Assembly (NCBI GenBank): GCA_037833965.1
Contig: AP031351.1
Location: forward strand, 942,501-1,006,500
From: Marchantia polymorpha subsp. ruderalis
Taxonomy: Eukaryota; Streptophyta; Marchantiopsida; Marchantiales; Marchantiaceae
Direction of reading: 5' to 3'
DNA: 64,000 bases
Position numbers and translations under genes: made by a program. Numbering within the stretch: position 1 is the stretch's first letter; each line of letters starts with the position of its first letter. The notes below the pieces were generated by a model. The model saw only the letters and a list, made by a program, of their open reading frames with translations. It had not been told where the DNA came from and did no database searches. Shown piece after piece: positions 24,352-37,639 of the stretch.

Positions 24352-27300
24352 TCAGCCAACTTCTTTGGAAGCGACCTTCTTCCACTTCTTCTGTGTTTTT
24401 TTTAATTTTGTTAACCCAGGAGCTGTGACCTTAGCATTTCCGAGCATGCATGCCACCAATTCTGGATCAGTCACGGCCTTCATTAGCTCCTTCTCGCGCA
24501 CAGTCGTCTCCGGCATGTGACTGAAGACATCTAAAGCAACCTTTGCAGCTGCATTGTGATCCAGGCCATCCCCACGCATTTTGGCAAAGATAAGTTTCGA
24601 ATTTAGCGCTTCAAACTCTAGCTCAAAGTCGAGGCCATACACTAATTAGGATTAGTTTAAAAATAAAGACTTAAAGCACACAATTTGACGAGAAATAAAC
24701 AGATAGACTCAGTTACTAATAAGAGTTGAGCGTCGCACCTTTTCCCTTCTTAGCTGGTCCTGGAGTAAGCTTGACACGATACTTGAAAGCTTGTAGAGCA
24801 CTGTAAGGTCCACACATGGGCACAGAGTAGAGCAGCACATCACTTGAATGTGGTATCCCCGTCAAAGAATCTAACTCTATGAGCTTCTCCTTATCATCAT
24901 CTCCTAATTCCACGACATTTTCTTCTGCCATTATGGCCGCGATCTCCTCCTTGGCAGCCTTCGAGTATGCCCTTCTACTCAAACCATCCTTGGGTTTCTC
25001 CGCTTCGTTTCGAACGATTGGTTGCATAATGCCCTCCCTTGCATCGTCATCAGTAGATGCTTTCTGGATTCTCTCCGTGGCCAAGTTCTGGCTATCCCCA
25101 ACATATGTGGGTCGTTCATCCTTCGCACTCAGACTAGCTGTCTCATATGGACAATCACGAACTATGTGACCAGTCTTCTTACATTTATAACAAACTTTTT
25201 CTTTCAACCCTGCGTCTGTCCAAATCCGAACGAAATTCAGCTTGTAAATTGCAACGCTATTTTAAGACAACGGCTAAAATTCTCAAAAGTTTATCCCGAA
25301 TAACTTAAAAGTTCCAGTATGTTCTTGAATTTGCTCAGCCAGTTCCTTCTATGATGTGAACCTCATGACCAGGAAAGCATTGAATTGAAATTTCGTCCTG
25401 ATAGTTACACATAATTTAGCAAGACCAAATGAATTTTACTACTGACGAAAGCTTAACACATGAAAGCAGCGGCAAGCCATCCCACTTCCATAAAGTCTAG
25501 GTGATTTCCAAATGTATCGTTTCATTACAGATCACTCGAACACCAGGATTAGACAGAAATTTACCTTGTTCATAAGAATGACTCTCGTTAAGAAAAATAC
25601 CTTGTTCATTGGAAGTCGTTTTACTGCTGGTACTAGCTTTTCCATTCACTCCTAAAGCTTTAGGTTGTTTGCTCTCCTTCCGTCCAGCAGACTGTTTCAA
25701 TACAACATCCAAATAGTTTCACCACAAGAGGAGCAGGCGGATAAAGGTTAAGTCAATAGTTATCACTCGGGTCTCGTTTTGAAAAACTGGCATCAGGGTC
25801 CGACTAGTGTGAGATCTAGGCACTTACAGCGAGGAGAGACATTCGAAGCTGCCGCTCTTCTTCATCCTGTTCGGCATATTTCTCTTTGATCTTCTTCAAC
25901 TTTCCTTTCCTTCCGCGACTAGGTTTACTTCCGCCTGGACTTGAATCCGGCCCTCCTTCTACAGTTCCCAAAGCTGATAACTCGTCTGATATGTCCAAAT
26001 TATCGAGCCTCTCTTGACCTTCAACAGTCGCAAGTTCTTCATCTCCAGCGACACCATTTCTTTCATCATCTTTTCCATGCTTGCTTCCTTTCTTTAATTT
26101 TCGCCTCTCTGCTCTAGATACATACGGCTTCTCTCGCTGAACAGCCTTGGACATTTTCACATTTCCAGGAGCACTATCCACATTCCTGTCCGCATCAGTG
26201 GTGACGTTGACTAGTTCGAGCCCGTACTTGTTTGATGTCACCTTATGAGCTGACCGAAGCTCAAAAGCTTTATCTAATAGAGCATCAAACCCAGAATCAT
26301 CACCTCCTTCAGAGATGTTTGTCCCATGTACAGCTGTCATTAATTCACTGCCCATTCCATCTGAACGATCACTGCCTGAACGTGACTTCTCCTGAAAGCC
26401 TTCGTCGTCATTGTCCGATGTATCTGCTCTGACTTCCTGATCCTGATCCTCACTTGGAACCTCAATGTTTTCCTCGTCGTCATCATTGTTTCTGTTCGAT
26501 GATTTCCCCACTTCTGGGTGACCAGCTTCAACGAAAGCAGCTCTTTCACTTTCTTCCCCCTCCCCATCACCCCTGATACGCCGCTCGTTGAGGTGAGCGG
26601 CAATACAACTCTCATCCAAGCGAAATAGAAGCCCATAACCCATCACCAGAGGGTTAGGGGCCAAGAAGTTTTTCTTGCCCCTTACCATGAAACTCCCAAC
26701 CGTCAGATACTCGCCCGTTGGAGCTGTCTTACTTACTTGGTGTGGGTGAACCCACCAGGCACTAGTCACAATTTTTGAATCCCACGCTTGACTTCGACAA
26801 ACCTGTTGAATCAAGAAATTGGAACTAATAAAGAAGTAGGAACATGCAAGAACTAGTACTTGTATAAGAAGCAAAAGCACGTTCTAACCTGAGACATGAG
26901 CCTACTATAGTAGAACAACATTTGCAGCTTGAACTCACGGTGAACGACCCCGCTTGGTTTATAGTGAAGGGCGGTATGGGTCTTGTAGGATCGTTGTTTT
27001 TTATTACTGTGCTGGACGCTCCATGGAGATCTGCATGCACATACCTTTGCACAGACAGTCAAGGCAAGCTGAGATGAGCTTGTTGGCTTGTAAAATCTTT
27101 AATTCCTATATGACCGTGCTATTAGTTTTGCTTACCTTACCAATCTACGCGAGCACAACCAACACTCAATCAGCAGAGTGTGCACGTTCTGTGCACTCTG
27201 GAGGCTTCACATTACGTGTAATACAGTTAAGATCCGCACACCTCCCTGGGATATCACTCATACGTATGCTGGTTGACATAAATACAGCCACCGCATGCAA

Positions 27301-30300
27301 TCAAAGATACTTGACTTACGAAGTTACATTGGTAGACGACAATCCCGGAATCAAAATGTGGAACGTAGTAGGTTTCGTTTCAAAACTCACAAATCTCCTT
27401 TCTTCATATAGCGCTTTACAACCAGCTCATTTTGCTGCGCATCACGACCACTGATGACCAAGTAGTTCTCACTGCTGATGAACCAGTTGAATTTCTCAAA
27501 CCAGTGCATCTTACGAATATGCGTGATTGCAGCCACGGTCTTTGCCTGAAAGGTTCTTCAATCAGCAACCTTTCTCAGAGTGGGTAACTCTAGCTCTGAA
27601 CTTGCAAGTAGTATGTCCAAAAGTACCAGCGGACAGTCGTCTAAATGACATCTCTCCTGCATGAACTCTACAGAGAAAGTACTAAAATATTGTATGTCGT
27701 AAGTATGTTCGACACTGCCTGAAGACCACTTAACACAATGTTTGACTGAACATGACGGAGAAAAAAAACGGGAAGAGAGAGTGAGGCAACTGAGAGAAGG
27801 AAAGAACACATTCAAGTGGAGTTATCTTCTCAAAAAGCCTTGATTTCAGCCGATTGAATCCGAAAAGTGAGGAGAAGACCCAGTTGACTAGTTGCTAGGA
27901 CGAAAATGAATACGAAAATGGAAAACCAGATTTACAGAATGAATCATGCAAGGTAAGAATTTGCATCAATCCTAGTCGGAGATAATGAAAAAGTGCGAAA
28001 GGGTGGTCCCCATCGTCCAAGGAAGTATGCGGTGGAAGTGAGTATGCTCACATGCGGGAAAGGGGGACACAAAACGGAAACCGATAGAACCCACGGTGTA
28101 TATATGCTATAAGCAATGACACCCTTGCTACTTGACAGCCAGAAACAAGAAGAATTGATTAAGTATAACTTGGAACTATATATCAGACTGTATCAAAATG
28201 TTTATCTAGTAATTTTCAAAATACCTGCGCAAGTTGCTGCTGAGTTTTTTTCTCTGCGGCTTTAAACGCTTTTTCATGAGCAGCTAGAGTCTTTTCCTGC
28301 TTTGTAGCATGCTTCTTCTTCATTTCAAACCATCGCCTAGCATTAGCATGTGCAGAAAGTGACAAGTCCACTTCCACCTACAGACTCCATAGACAACAAT
28401 GATAGAGTTAGTAACATAGACTCAAAATTCGTGTTCGAAAAAAAATGCTGAACTTCATACCCGAACTTCACAAATAATGGGAATTGTAAAATAGTTCTAA
28501 AGCCCATATAAAAGTAAAAATGTGATTCGGAGGCCGTGCATGAGATAATGACTAACCACGACCTGTGAAAATATTAGAGAGCGGCATCTAACGGACAAAC
28601 TGAAGACGCAAAGCTTGACCACAGTGACTCACAAACATTGAAACGTCCCACTTTCAACAAACATGTCGTGAAAATAGGCACTGGCAAGAAGCTTCTTGGA
28701 AAATGGAGAAAGCACATACCTTGTCCACAGGTCGTGTTTTCTCTTCCTCATCCATATCATCTAGATTATTACTTAGAAGCAGAGTAATCTGATTCGTTTC
28801 CAGTTGCAAACTATGGATAACACCAGCAACTGGATTTCCTGCCTTTTTCTCCTCCTTTATCATTCGACCAAGATCTTTCCAATCCATGCCACTAGCAAGT
28901 GCAGTACGAACGGCTAAAATTGCTGCATCTACATCATCGAGGTTATACTCGATCAGTTCTGCCATGTGCACGGATTGGTCCACTTCGCGCTTCAACGCTT
29001 TGACCCGATTTGTCTGCATTCAGGATGTCTTTATTTAGTGATAAGACTCCAAAGTTTTTAGGTACATTGTACACACGCACATTGTCGAGACAATTGAGCA
29101 TAAACCAGTCCAAATGTTTTAAAGGCAACTGTGAACGGACAGCTCCTGAGGATCTATGTCTAGTGTAAATAACTTCAATGTACAATGTATCAAATCAAAG
29201 AACAGATGTACACAAGGAGTTTGCCGCATAATTGCTCAAATTATCACAAGTATGCAAGAAATTGTCATTATGCTTGTGGTTGCCTCGCGTGGTAAAGCAC
29301 TTGTTATCAGGCGTCACCAAGACGACGGAGGAGATGATCGACAACCTGATCGGCTCGAATTTTGTCCAGCTTCGTGAGCGCAGATTCTTCTTGTGTTCTT
29401 CTTTGTTGATCTGCACGTTGTCCTTCTACCTTACTATAATACTCATCCATGGCGGCATCAAAAGTGGCCAACTTCATGGACTCTCGGTCTTTCATTTGTT
29501 TCAGGTCCAGCGGAGAGAACTCGTCGTAAACCTGCAAATGAAGTTAATATCAGTATGAGAAATACAGACAAAGACTCTTACAGTGTCAACTACGCTTGTC
29601 TATGGTTGACATTCAAGTCCAGGCAAAAACACTTTATTTTAATTTATCTTGATGCAACTCTGGGAACATATCATTAGCCATCTTCAGGTATTAACATTGA
29701 TGGAAACGAAAAACTGATATAAAGAAGCTACAAATCCAATCTCAATGATTCCTTCCGCTTTTCAACAAAATTTTCACCGCATATAAAGAAGAGTCTGACC
29801 CTGTCAAATTCTTCTTTGACATCGCTCGCTGCTGACTTCGCCTTCCCCATACCTACTTTCTGCATGTAAATGTATCCTTCGGGAACAATGTCCCCGCTCA
29901 CAACAGCCTCCAACCAGTCCTCGAATCTTTTGATTGCAGCGGCTAAGGCTTCGAACTCATCTCGGCTGAGAATTGAAGAATTCATTTTGAGTCCGGGTTG
30001 CAATCCCGCACTCAAAATGATATGTTCACTCAGACTTGGTCCATAACCCAAGCCTTCCACCAGTAAAAATTTAAGAGTCGGTAGTCCCGCCCCTTTCTTT
30101 CCATTCCCACTGACCTCCTGGCTAGCAGACTTCGACCCTTTACCTTCCGGCTTCCACTTCGTCTTCTTAGCGTCTTCATTAACACTACCAGTGTGCACCT
30201 CCTTTGATGCTGCTTGTTGTTCCTCTACAGCTTCATCAGCTTTCAGTCGTGTCTGCTCTTTCAAAAGAGTGCTAATCGCCTCTTTTTTCGTTCTCTCGAA

Positions 30301-33300
30301 CAATCGACAGGAATTGATAGGATATTGATGATGAGCCATCATCAGAAGACCTTTTTCATCATCTCTGCTCCAAAGTAACCAATAATGCGGCGGCAACAAG
30401 TAGCGTATGCGCTAAATAAGAATAGAGTCGGAAGAATTGAGATGTATAACAACAACTCTACTTAGTGTAGGAAACAAGCATATTCATGCGGTATAAAGTG
30501 TTCGAACCAAGATTGCTTCACGATCTTGCAAGCCAAAGGTGGTGATAACATAGATAGTTGAGTGAATAAAAATAATCCATCTGAGCTTTTAACTGTCTAC
30601 CAAACCCACAAGATTGTAGAGTTGAACAAAAATGGCGAATGATCATATCACAGTATGCACCTAGAACTCAAACCACAACGTAAGATAAGATCCCAGGATT
30701 CTGTGAAAGGCAACTCTTCGAGTACACAGATATTGTGTCTGTTGATGTGCTCATCACCATGCACATCGAAGCAAACGACTTTGAAACAACATGACCGTAG
30801 CAAGGTTTGAAGTGCTAAACGGAAAGACTATGTTTCATCAGAGATGCATCATGGTGTCGCAATAGCAAGTTTTTTGCCCCAACCCCTCCTAACAAGTTAC
30901 TGTCGTAATGAAGATTAGTCAGGCCATCGGGGCAAACTGATGAGAAGCTCTATGTATATCTTCGTATTCCTCCTTTTACCATCCTTAACATCCGAACTTA
31001 TCATGGACAGGTTGGCATCCACGACAAAGCGACGAAGGACTCGGAACGCCGAATTGATTTGGGTTCTATTCAGAACATAAATGTTATGTACAAAAAGCAA
31101 GGCTAAGTTTCTAAAGTTAGTGTTACTTCAGGACAGGATCCAGTGCTTCAGCTTGAATAGTAGAATCAAAGTCATCTGGGCGAATACTCTTGCAGACAAT
31201 GTGCTTCAGCATATTTTGGATGTTATTGGTTTGTGCAATTGGCAGCACACTTAAGATCTCAGGAAGTCCAAATTCCAATTGGACGTGAGGACATTTGGTC
31301 ATTAATAGAATGGATTCCTTGCACACAGCCTCTTGGTTCAAACAATCGTATGCAGCTAATGACCGTTGAAAGACTTGATTCAAGAGAAAACTTCATTGCA
31401 GAATAAAGGCTTTCCAGCCACTTGTCGACAAAAGTACGACGTAAAAGCTTGAGTTATTCTATAAGAGTATGTACGATGCTTCAAGTCGCTTGTAAGTTCG
31501 AAGCAGCATATGATAATATATTTTCATAAATTAGAATCCTCACAATATCTCGCTCAAACGGTCATAGTCGGAGAAGCTTGATTTACGGAGACGAGCATAA
31601 GATTTCATAAGGAAATCTATAACTGCTAGGCAGAAAAGTTGGCATATCGAGCACCGCACGTGAGATGCGTATGCAAGTTTCTCATGGGTGATAAACAGGT
31701 ATCTGTATTGGTCTATACTTTTGATTAACTACCCGCAATTATTCAGCACCGTCTAATGCCTTGTATTAAGCGCACCTACTGCTACTTGATAGTACTGAAT
31801 AATATTAACCATCAATAAACATTATTCATATCCTAAAAAACCACCACAATCATGGAATTCATGTTATCATTCAAACTAATATTTACTAGCTAAAAATCCA
31901 ATCCCGTCAAAAGTATCCACAGTAAATGTTTCCTGGAACAAAAAATTGTCATAGTAAACTTAAAAAACTGAAAAGTATTTACATTGACAATTGAGATAGT
32001 TGAACATGCCAGGATGGAGGACGGCTTTCAAACCTGTGAGTACGCAGCAACGTAATAACATTATGATGGGAATCTGTCAAAAGCAAATTTCCCTGCGAAT
32101 ACAGCTCCAAGATAATATGAAATGCTCCTTCTCCGAGCCCAAATTGAAAATCTACTACCTGCAAGGGGAGATTCGTAGTGGTTAAGAAACGCCCGTGTAA
32201 GTCCAGGTGTAGCCAGGTTTGGCTTCCTTGCAACTGATAGCATGGCTAAACTGACTGCAAAATACACCAGGGACGGATATTCAAAAGTCGATGCAGAACG
32301 GATTAGTCAACGGACCGTGCTACGACAAGCTTGAATGACAACAAGATGCTTGATATCCCCTAACACACAGAGCCCAGATACTACTGAGACGGGTAACTAC
32401 AAGTTGAGAGGACCGTATGCAAACAGTCACAGACTTACTCTAAAGCTGACACAGAAGAAATCCAGAAATAAAAGGTACCATCAACAACATGGAACAGAGA
32501 TGAAAGAGACAAGGCAGAAGGTCATTTCAAAACATACTCGATCTATCCCAAGTTGACGAACATCCTCTAATCTCCGCGTTCTCAAATGCTTTCTGAGCTT
32601 CAAGGTAAAACCCGAAGGGGTGGAACTCTTATCCCTGACAAGAGTGCAACGAGTATTTTAGATTTTATACTATCCTCTAACCCTTGATAAATGACAGCGA
32701 TACGATGATCAGCGAATAAGTACACTTTGAAACGGAATGATAGACCCAAGATTGCTCTTGCGGCCTCAAACCCACAGATTAAAATGAAAGAAGCAGTGAA
32801 GTAGATTGATCTACTGAACATGAGGCCATGCTGTACCTGCACAACCGAAAGGTTAGTACCACTAATACAAGAATAACGTAGACAAATTAAAGACAGGACA
32901 AGGTAAAAATGCAGTGCACGAACAATGGCGTAAGATGAAGCGCCCAATAGCATGTGAAAATACAACGAATTGACCACGTATAAACAAGGAGACACTTTAT
33001 ACTTCCTGCAGGAGTCCCCGTCCAGTTGTCCAGTGAGGACTAATAGGAAGATTAAACCTAAGAAGAATAAAATGCCCTAGGTAAAATCCGTGACTTCATC
33101 ACAGCCCATAAAATGGAAAAGCAGTCGGGTAAAAGAGCTAGTACAGCTCGTCACGACTTTGTTTCCTAATCTAGAGCAGTCAGGTCTAACTCGAAACTGA
33201 GCTCAATAAAAGAGTGGATTCCGTAGTAAAATGTTTGTTCAAGCTTCCTTACCACTCACACCAAGAGGTCTTAATGAACAAACTGTGAACTGTACTGATA

Positions 33301-35397
33301 ATTCGAGATGATGTACACAGCTGCTCGAATTGTATCGTGTCTTCATTACGATATATCGTGATATATCTTCATTACAATAAAGTTTACTCGGAATGAAGAA
33401 ACTCATAAGACATGAAGTTACTCACGACATACGATGAATCCAGCTGGGAGTAGGGTACATATGTTAACATGTTTCTGTGGTTCGAATGTAGTCAAAAAAA
33501 TCATAGTACAAGAATGATATTGACCTTAATGCAAACTTAAAGTCGTATCGTTGATGGAAGTTTAACTGCCTTTAAAAGTCACACTAATCGCTGGAGTCGT
33601 CGTTCTTTCCAGAGTATTTCTAGAGCAGCCAGGTCAAGATATGAAATACTCTCGAAAGTTTACAAAGACGCAAGTAGGACAAATGCAACCTCCTGAAATT
33701 TTAATTTAAATCCATAAGACTGGACATGATGAGCACAGAAAAATAACAAGAATGCCAACTGCACTTCACGGTTATGACCGCCATCCATGATGGCACATGG
33801 CGACTTTGACATTCATTTATCCTCTCGAAAACTTGACAGGAAATGTTTCCTATATCATCCACACTGACGTCTACCATCAAGTACCATCATAGCATAACCA
33901 CATCGGAAAACCTACCGACTGAATTCAGTCGTGTGCAGTCGAACACCGCTCTCAAGTAGCACCAGAGCTCTTTCACTCTCTCCAGATTCGGCAACACCAC
34001 TGCTTTTCGCGAATTTGATCACATACGTCTGCGTATTCGAATGACAAAGAAAGGTGAAATGAGTGCGACCTCTTCATTCAAGTTCTAAATTTCGTAAAAG
34101 CTTCAAGCTTCTCTCTTCCCTTCTAAATGAAATGAAGAGTACCCCACATTGTACATTTCTAACCATATTCAAACATACCAGTAGATTGGGATAGGGAAAA
34201 AATTGGTACATTTTCTTGATAGTTTCAGAAAAAATTTCCAGCCAATAAAAAATCACCAGTTTTGATCATATATCTCATGCTTAACATATGTATGGAGACA
34301 ATGCCATTGTGAGGAAAACGTGATAAGAGATGTGCAATCACATCCTCAGCTATATTCACAAGATAATCCAAAAGCATGAACCATCAAAACCATGTACACT
34401 GCTTTTTCAACTAATTATCAAAAAATCTTTTCAGCATGCAGTGCACAACGCTGCATGTAGCACATTGTGCACTGCACTTGGTTAAACCAATTTCAATTCA
34501 CAGTTACCGTGAAATTTTGCTGCTGTAAAGCACATTCTGCATGCACTGCACAATCGATGCTGAAGCAAAAGTTACGGTGAATCAAGTTCCATGTCCACTT
34601 TGGTTGTTATATTATCATCAGTCTAAAAATAAGATCAAGTACGCAACAAGCTCATATTTTGCTAGCTTCAAAGAGATCCTTGTAGACAGAAAGACTAAGA
34701 ACATGTTTGGGGGGCAAGAAACTTGCAGACAAGGATCAACACTCAAATGCTTTTTGTCACAAACAAATGCTTACAGATGATGGCTAATTTGTGGAGGTTT
34801 CTCCATCAAGTTCAATTATGAAAAATATGTTTTAGTCCCTACAAGACGTGGTTACAATCAACATGCAAGCCATGAGCAATCAAAGTTTAGTATAGCGCAT
34901 TCTGAAACGTTCAGGGTAAACAAAATAAACAAATTCGACAATTGTGATCGACGTTGATTGCGTTTGTTCTTACATCCGTAAAGAAGGTGCCTTCTTTTAT
35001 GTAATGGTTGCAGTGAATAATCTAAAGTACTTGCCCCACCAATATTCAAGAAAGCAAGGAAAGTTACTACATTCCAAAAAGCCCCCAAAAACAGATAAAA
35101 CTTAACGTTGAGCTGATTTTTAATGATGAGGAGGTGGAATTCAAAATCTAGCTCACAAACAAACTGAACCGAAAAGATCACAGAGAGAACGACAACATTG
35201 AGACCAAAGTAGTGGTAATTTTCCATGGATGCCTGCGATGCGTAGTCACAGCCTGAAAAAGGAGATCATATGAGTAGAAAAGTCTCACTAACCTTCGGAG
35301 AGAGGTCGTAGATATTGGCACAGCGCATGCCAATCAGTCTTCGTAAACAGCGCACCTCTGCAGCCACATCTGCTGTGGTCATCCGCACCTTCACCAT
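24352..35397 (-). CDS. NEMF: Rqc2/NEMF-type ribosome quality control protein (NFACT family, plant EMB1441-like)
   Basis: The protein binds stalled 60S subunits carrying peptidyl-tRNA and supports Listerin-mediated ubiquitination in the cytosol. Fourteen exons: 35397-35293, 34028-33916, 32634-32538, 32158-32034, 30364-29800, 29531-29346, 29013-28720, 28377-28225, 27545-27391, 27044-26939, 26802-25828, 25691-25601, 25209-24739, 24548-24352. They sum to 3633 nt (1210 aa). The NFACT-N domain starts [20 protein letters not shown] and continues with [24 protein letters not shown] and VDFQFG. A coiled-coil region follows (about 335-545; KREVDQSV). NFACT-R is at about 547-670 ([26 protein letters not shown]). 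An acidic, charged linker comes next. A CCHC knuckle [14 protein letters not shown] (about 992-1005) is as in plant orthologues, and NFACT-C is at the end ([14 protein letters not shown]). The start ATG at 35397 gives the plant-typical N-terminus. Exon 12 has two in-frame donors. Confidence 0.96.
31123..31383 (-). other. Unassigned open frame inside NEMF intron 4
   Basis: An 86-codon minus-strand frame lies in the 1.67-kb intron between NEMF exons 4 and 5. It has a coding-like amino acid mix (for example [19 protein letters not shown]) and ends at a stop at 31123. It starts with a non-ATG or internal Met context and is followed by another frame at 30915-31100. Neither matches NFACT sequence, and the NEMF reading frame is already complete without them. 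It may be a captured exon relic, a nested gene piece or chance. Confidence 0.3.
34430..34585. repeat. Inverted-repeat cluster in NEMF intron 1
   Basis: The segment contains interleaved complementary blocks. cagtgcacaa and ttgtgcactg form 10-bp arms. gcatgcagtgcac on the left is matched again by gcatgcactgcac on the right. cagcat/atgctg elements mark the edges, and ttcac...gtgaa lies in the middle. It could fold into a compound hairpin, as a small foldback element would. Confidence 0.6.
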
Positions 35398-37639
35398 CTC
35401 GACAGACTCAGACCTTCTGTTCCCCGGCAATAATCGTTCCTCACAAAACCTCAATGAGGGATTCTACTTCCTGAGCTCAGAAACCTCTCGCTGAGGCTAG
35501 GCCCTCCACCTGAGGTAATATACATCAATCGGATTTGTCGAATAAGTGCTCGCACACCCCATTGCAGTGGACTAAGGACCAATTCAGTAGTTTCTTGCTC
35601 TTGATGACCCAATTAAGATATCGATCCTAAACCCTCACTTCCAGATTCATAAAACGAGAGGGGATGGGCCAGAAGCCTGGGTTCAACGACAGTTATTATA
35701 CCGGGTGTACGCACCAGGCACACGGACTGATCAGACCCTGTAATCGCTTAGAGGACATTCCCAATTTCGCAGACGCTAGTCACAGCCAAGGCTCATGCAC
35801 TATCCGGTAAAACGCTTCGTTTTGGTGTTTTTTTTTGTACTCATTGTGTTCCACGATAATCGACCGCTAATCATATGAATATTGATCCAACTTATAATGC
35901 ATGCCATGCCTCGCTTTTGTAATGCATCAGAACTACTTAAGGGAAGGCACTGAGCCAGACTGCTGTGTTTAAACATAGAAGCCACGACTGTACTTATCGC
36001 TTTTACAGCTAAGCTCTTAAACTGATTCGTATTGCCGGAGTAGCCTAACTTCTTCATTATCAACGCGTTGTCCTCTGTATACAAACTTTCACAACGTGAA
36101 CGATAAGAATGATAAGGGGTTGCATTTCTCAATGTATCTAATGGGATGTCAAATGATATTAACTAACAACTCGCTTACATTTCACCACGGTTAGCACTCG
36201 TTGTGTTTTTTCCACAACTAAGTACTAAGCAGTGAATGGTATAATACCGATAATATTCTCTGTGTAGATTTAAATTAAATTCAACAAGTACACGGCTATT
36301 GAAAAAAACTCGTAGAAGAGAGTGATCATATTGAATAAAGTGTTACATTTAAGCCTAGGTGACAATATAGTTTTGGTTTTTGGATTTAAATATCTTAAAC
36401 ACATTATGTTATAGGATTAATAATTATTTAAAAATATTTATAATAAGATTCTATTTTATAATTATTCTCAAATAATAAAAATATGAATTTGATAATTCAA
36501 AAATGTAATCGTACAGAAAATTAACTTATCAAATAAATTCTCATGAAATATTATGATCTTAATTTTTATTTAATACTTAAAAAGTGACATAAAATTCATC
36601 AATACAGATCATTTCGAAATTGTATTTGAACTAAGGAATTAAATCTTCTAAATAGAAATATTATATGCCACATTGATCATAAACCTAAAACAATCAAGGT
36701 CATTATGACGTTATAATTTTTTAGATTTCATCTCTAATTAGAAAAAATTAGATAGAAATTTTGATTTTCAGTTGAATGACTAATGAAGTTTACATTCAAA
36801 TTAAAACTGATAGAGAATTAAATTTTTAGAAGATTTATGATATAGCTTGATGTAAATAAGGAAAAAAATTTAATAATTTGGACTATCAAATATCAAATTA
36901 AATTGAAGCTATGGTTTTAATATGTATAAATATATAGATTCGATTGTTCCAAAATAGATCCAATTTTGAGTCAGAAGGACAAGGAACGTTGTTAGAATTA
37001 GAACTCATATTAAATCAAAAAATTCTCTTTATTATTCCAGCTTCTACTTGCATTCATAATGTTGTGTTTGTTCGTTATGTCTTGTGTCTTATAATCCATG
37101 TCTTCTAAGTATACTTTCGAAACAGCTTTCAATCTATGTTGAATCAACATAAAATTTACAAATCCAACATCTAAAATCTGGAGCTCTCAGGTTCAGATTT
37201 TAGATGCAGGATTTGTGAAAAATATCGATCGAATGTGTTTCTGCGCGTCTACGAAGATTAGTGGTTTCGAAATACCGTCCTTATGAATTGTAGAAAGCAA
37301 TAGTCACATCCGTTCACGTTATCTATGGTCTAGGATTCTCAGATCGAAAGACTACGGTTGTTGATCCATGTGCTACTTGCACCTCTTAGCTCCGATACCC
37401 TTTCATGGGAAGCTTTGATCTAGGGATTTGATTTTAGGGATTCCTTTATCCTATATTGGTAATTGTGTCATTTTTCCCTTTCAATCGTATGCATCATGTG
37501 CAACAGTATTTCACGCGTATTTCTGTATATAGAGTTTGGCTAGTTTTGTTATCTGTTGTACTTGTTTCATCCTCGCTTGGTTAGTCCTAAACTCCATTAC
37601 ACATAGGGTGATAGTCTTGTCTTGCTTGCAGAGACCGTC
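35398..37639. promoter_or_regulatory. Divergent intergenic region between NEMF and the kinase
   Basis: NEMF (minus) and the kinase (plus) are transcribed away from each other from this 2.2-kb stretch. The NEMF side (to about 36.2 kb) is GC-balanced. 36.25-37.1 kb is very AT-rich with no frame. 37.15-37.22 kb holds a hairpin. A pyrimidine-rich stretch ending in ttgcttgcag just before the kinase ATG could be the acceptor of a 5' UTR intron. No clear TATA box was assigned for either gene. Confidence 0.45.
37155..37219. repeat. 26-bp imperfect inverted repeat upstream of the kinase
   Basis: The left arm, 37155-37180 (core aacatctaaaatctg), and the right arm, 37194-37219 (core cagattttagatgcagg), pair with three mismatches in 26. 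The 13-base spacer starts gagctctc. Confidence 0.88.

Noticed and set aside
32600..32995. 131-codon minus-strand frame overlapping NEMF exon 3
   Set aside because: It reads in another frame from NEMF exon 3 and is explained as a shadow and intron sequence.
35398..35454. N-terminal extension of NEMF
   Set aside because: The upstream frame starts only at a TTG. The ATG at 35397 gives the N-terminus expected for plant members.
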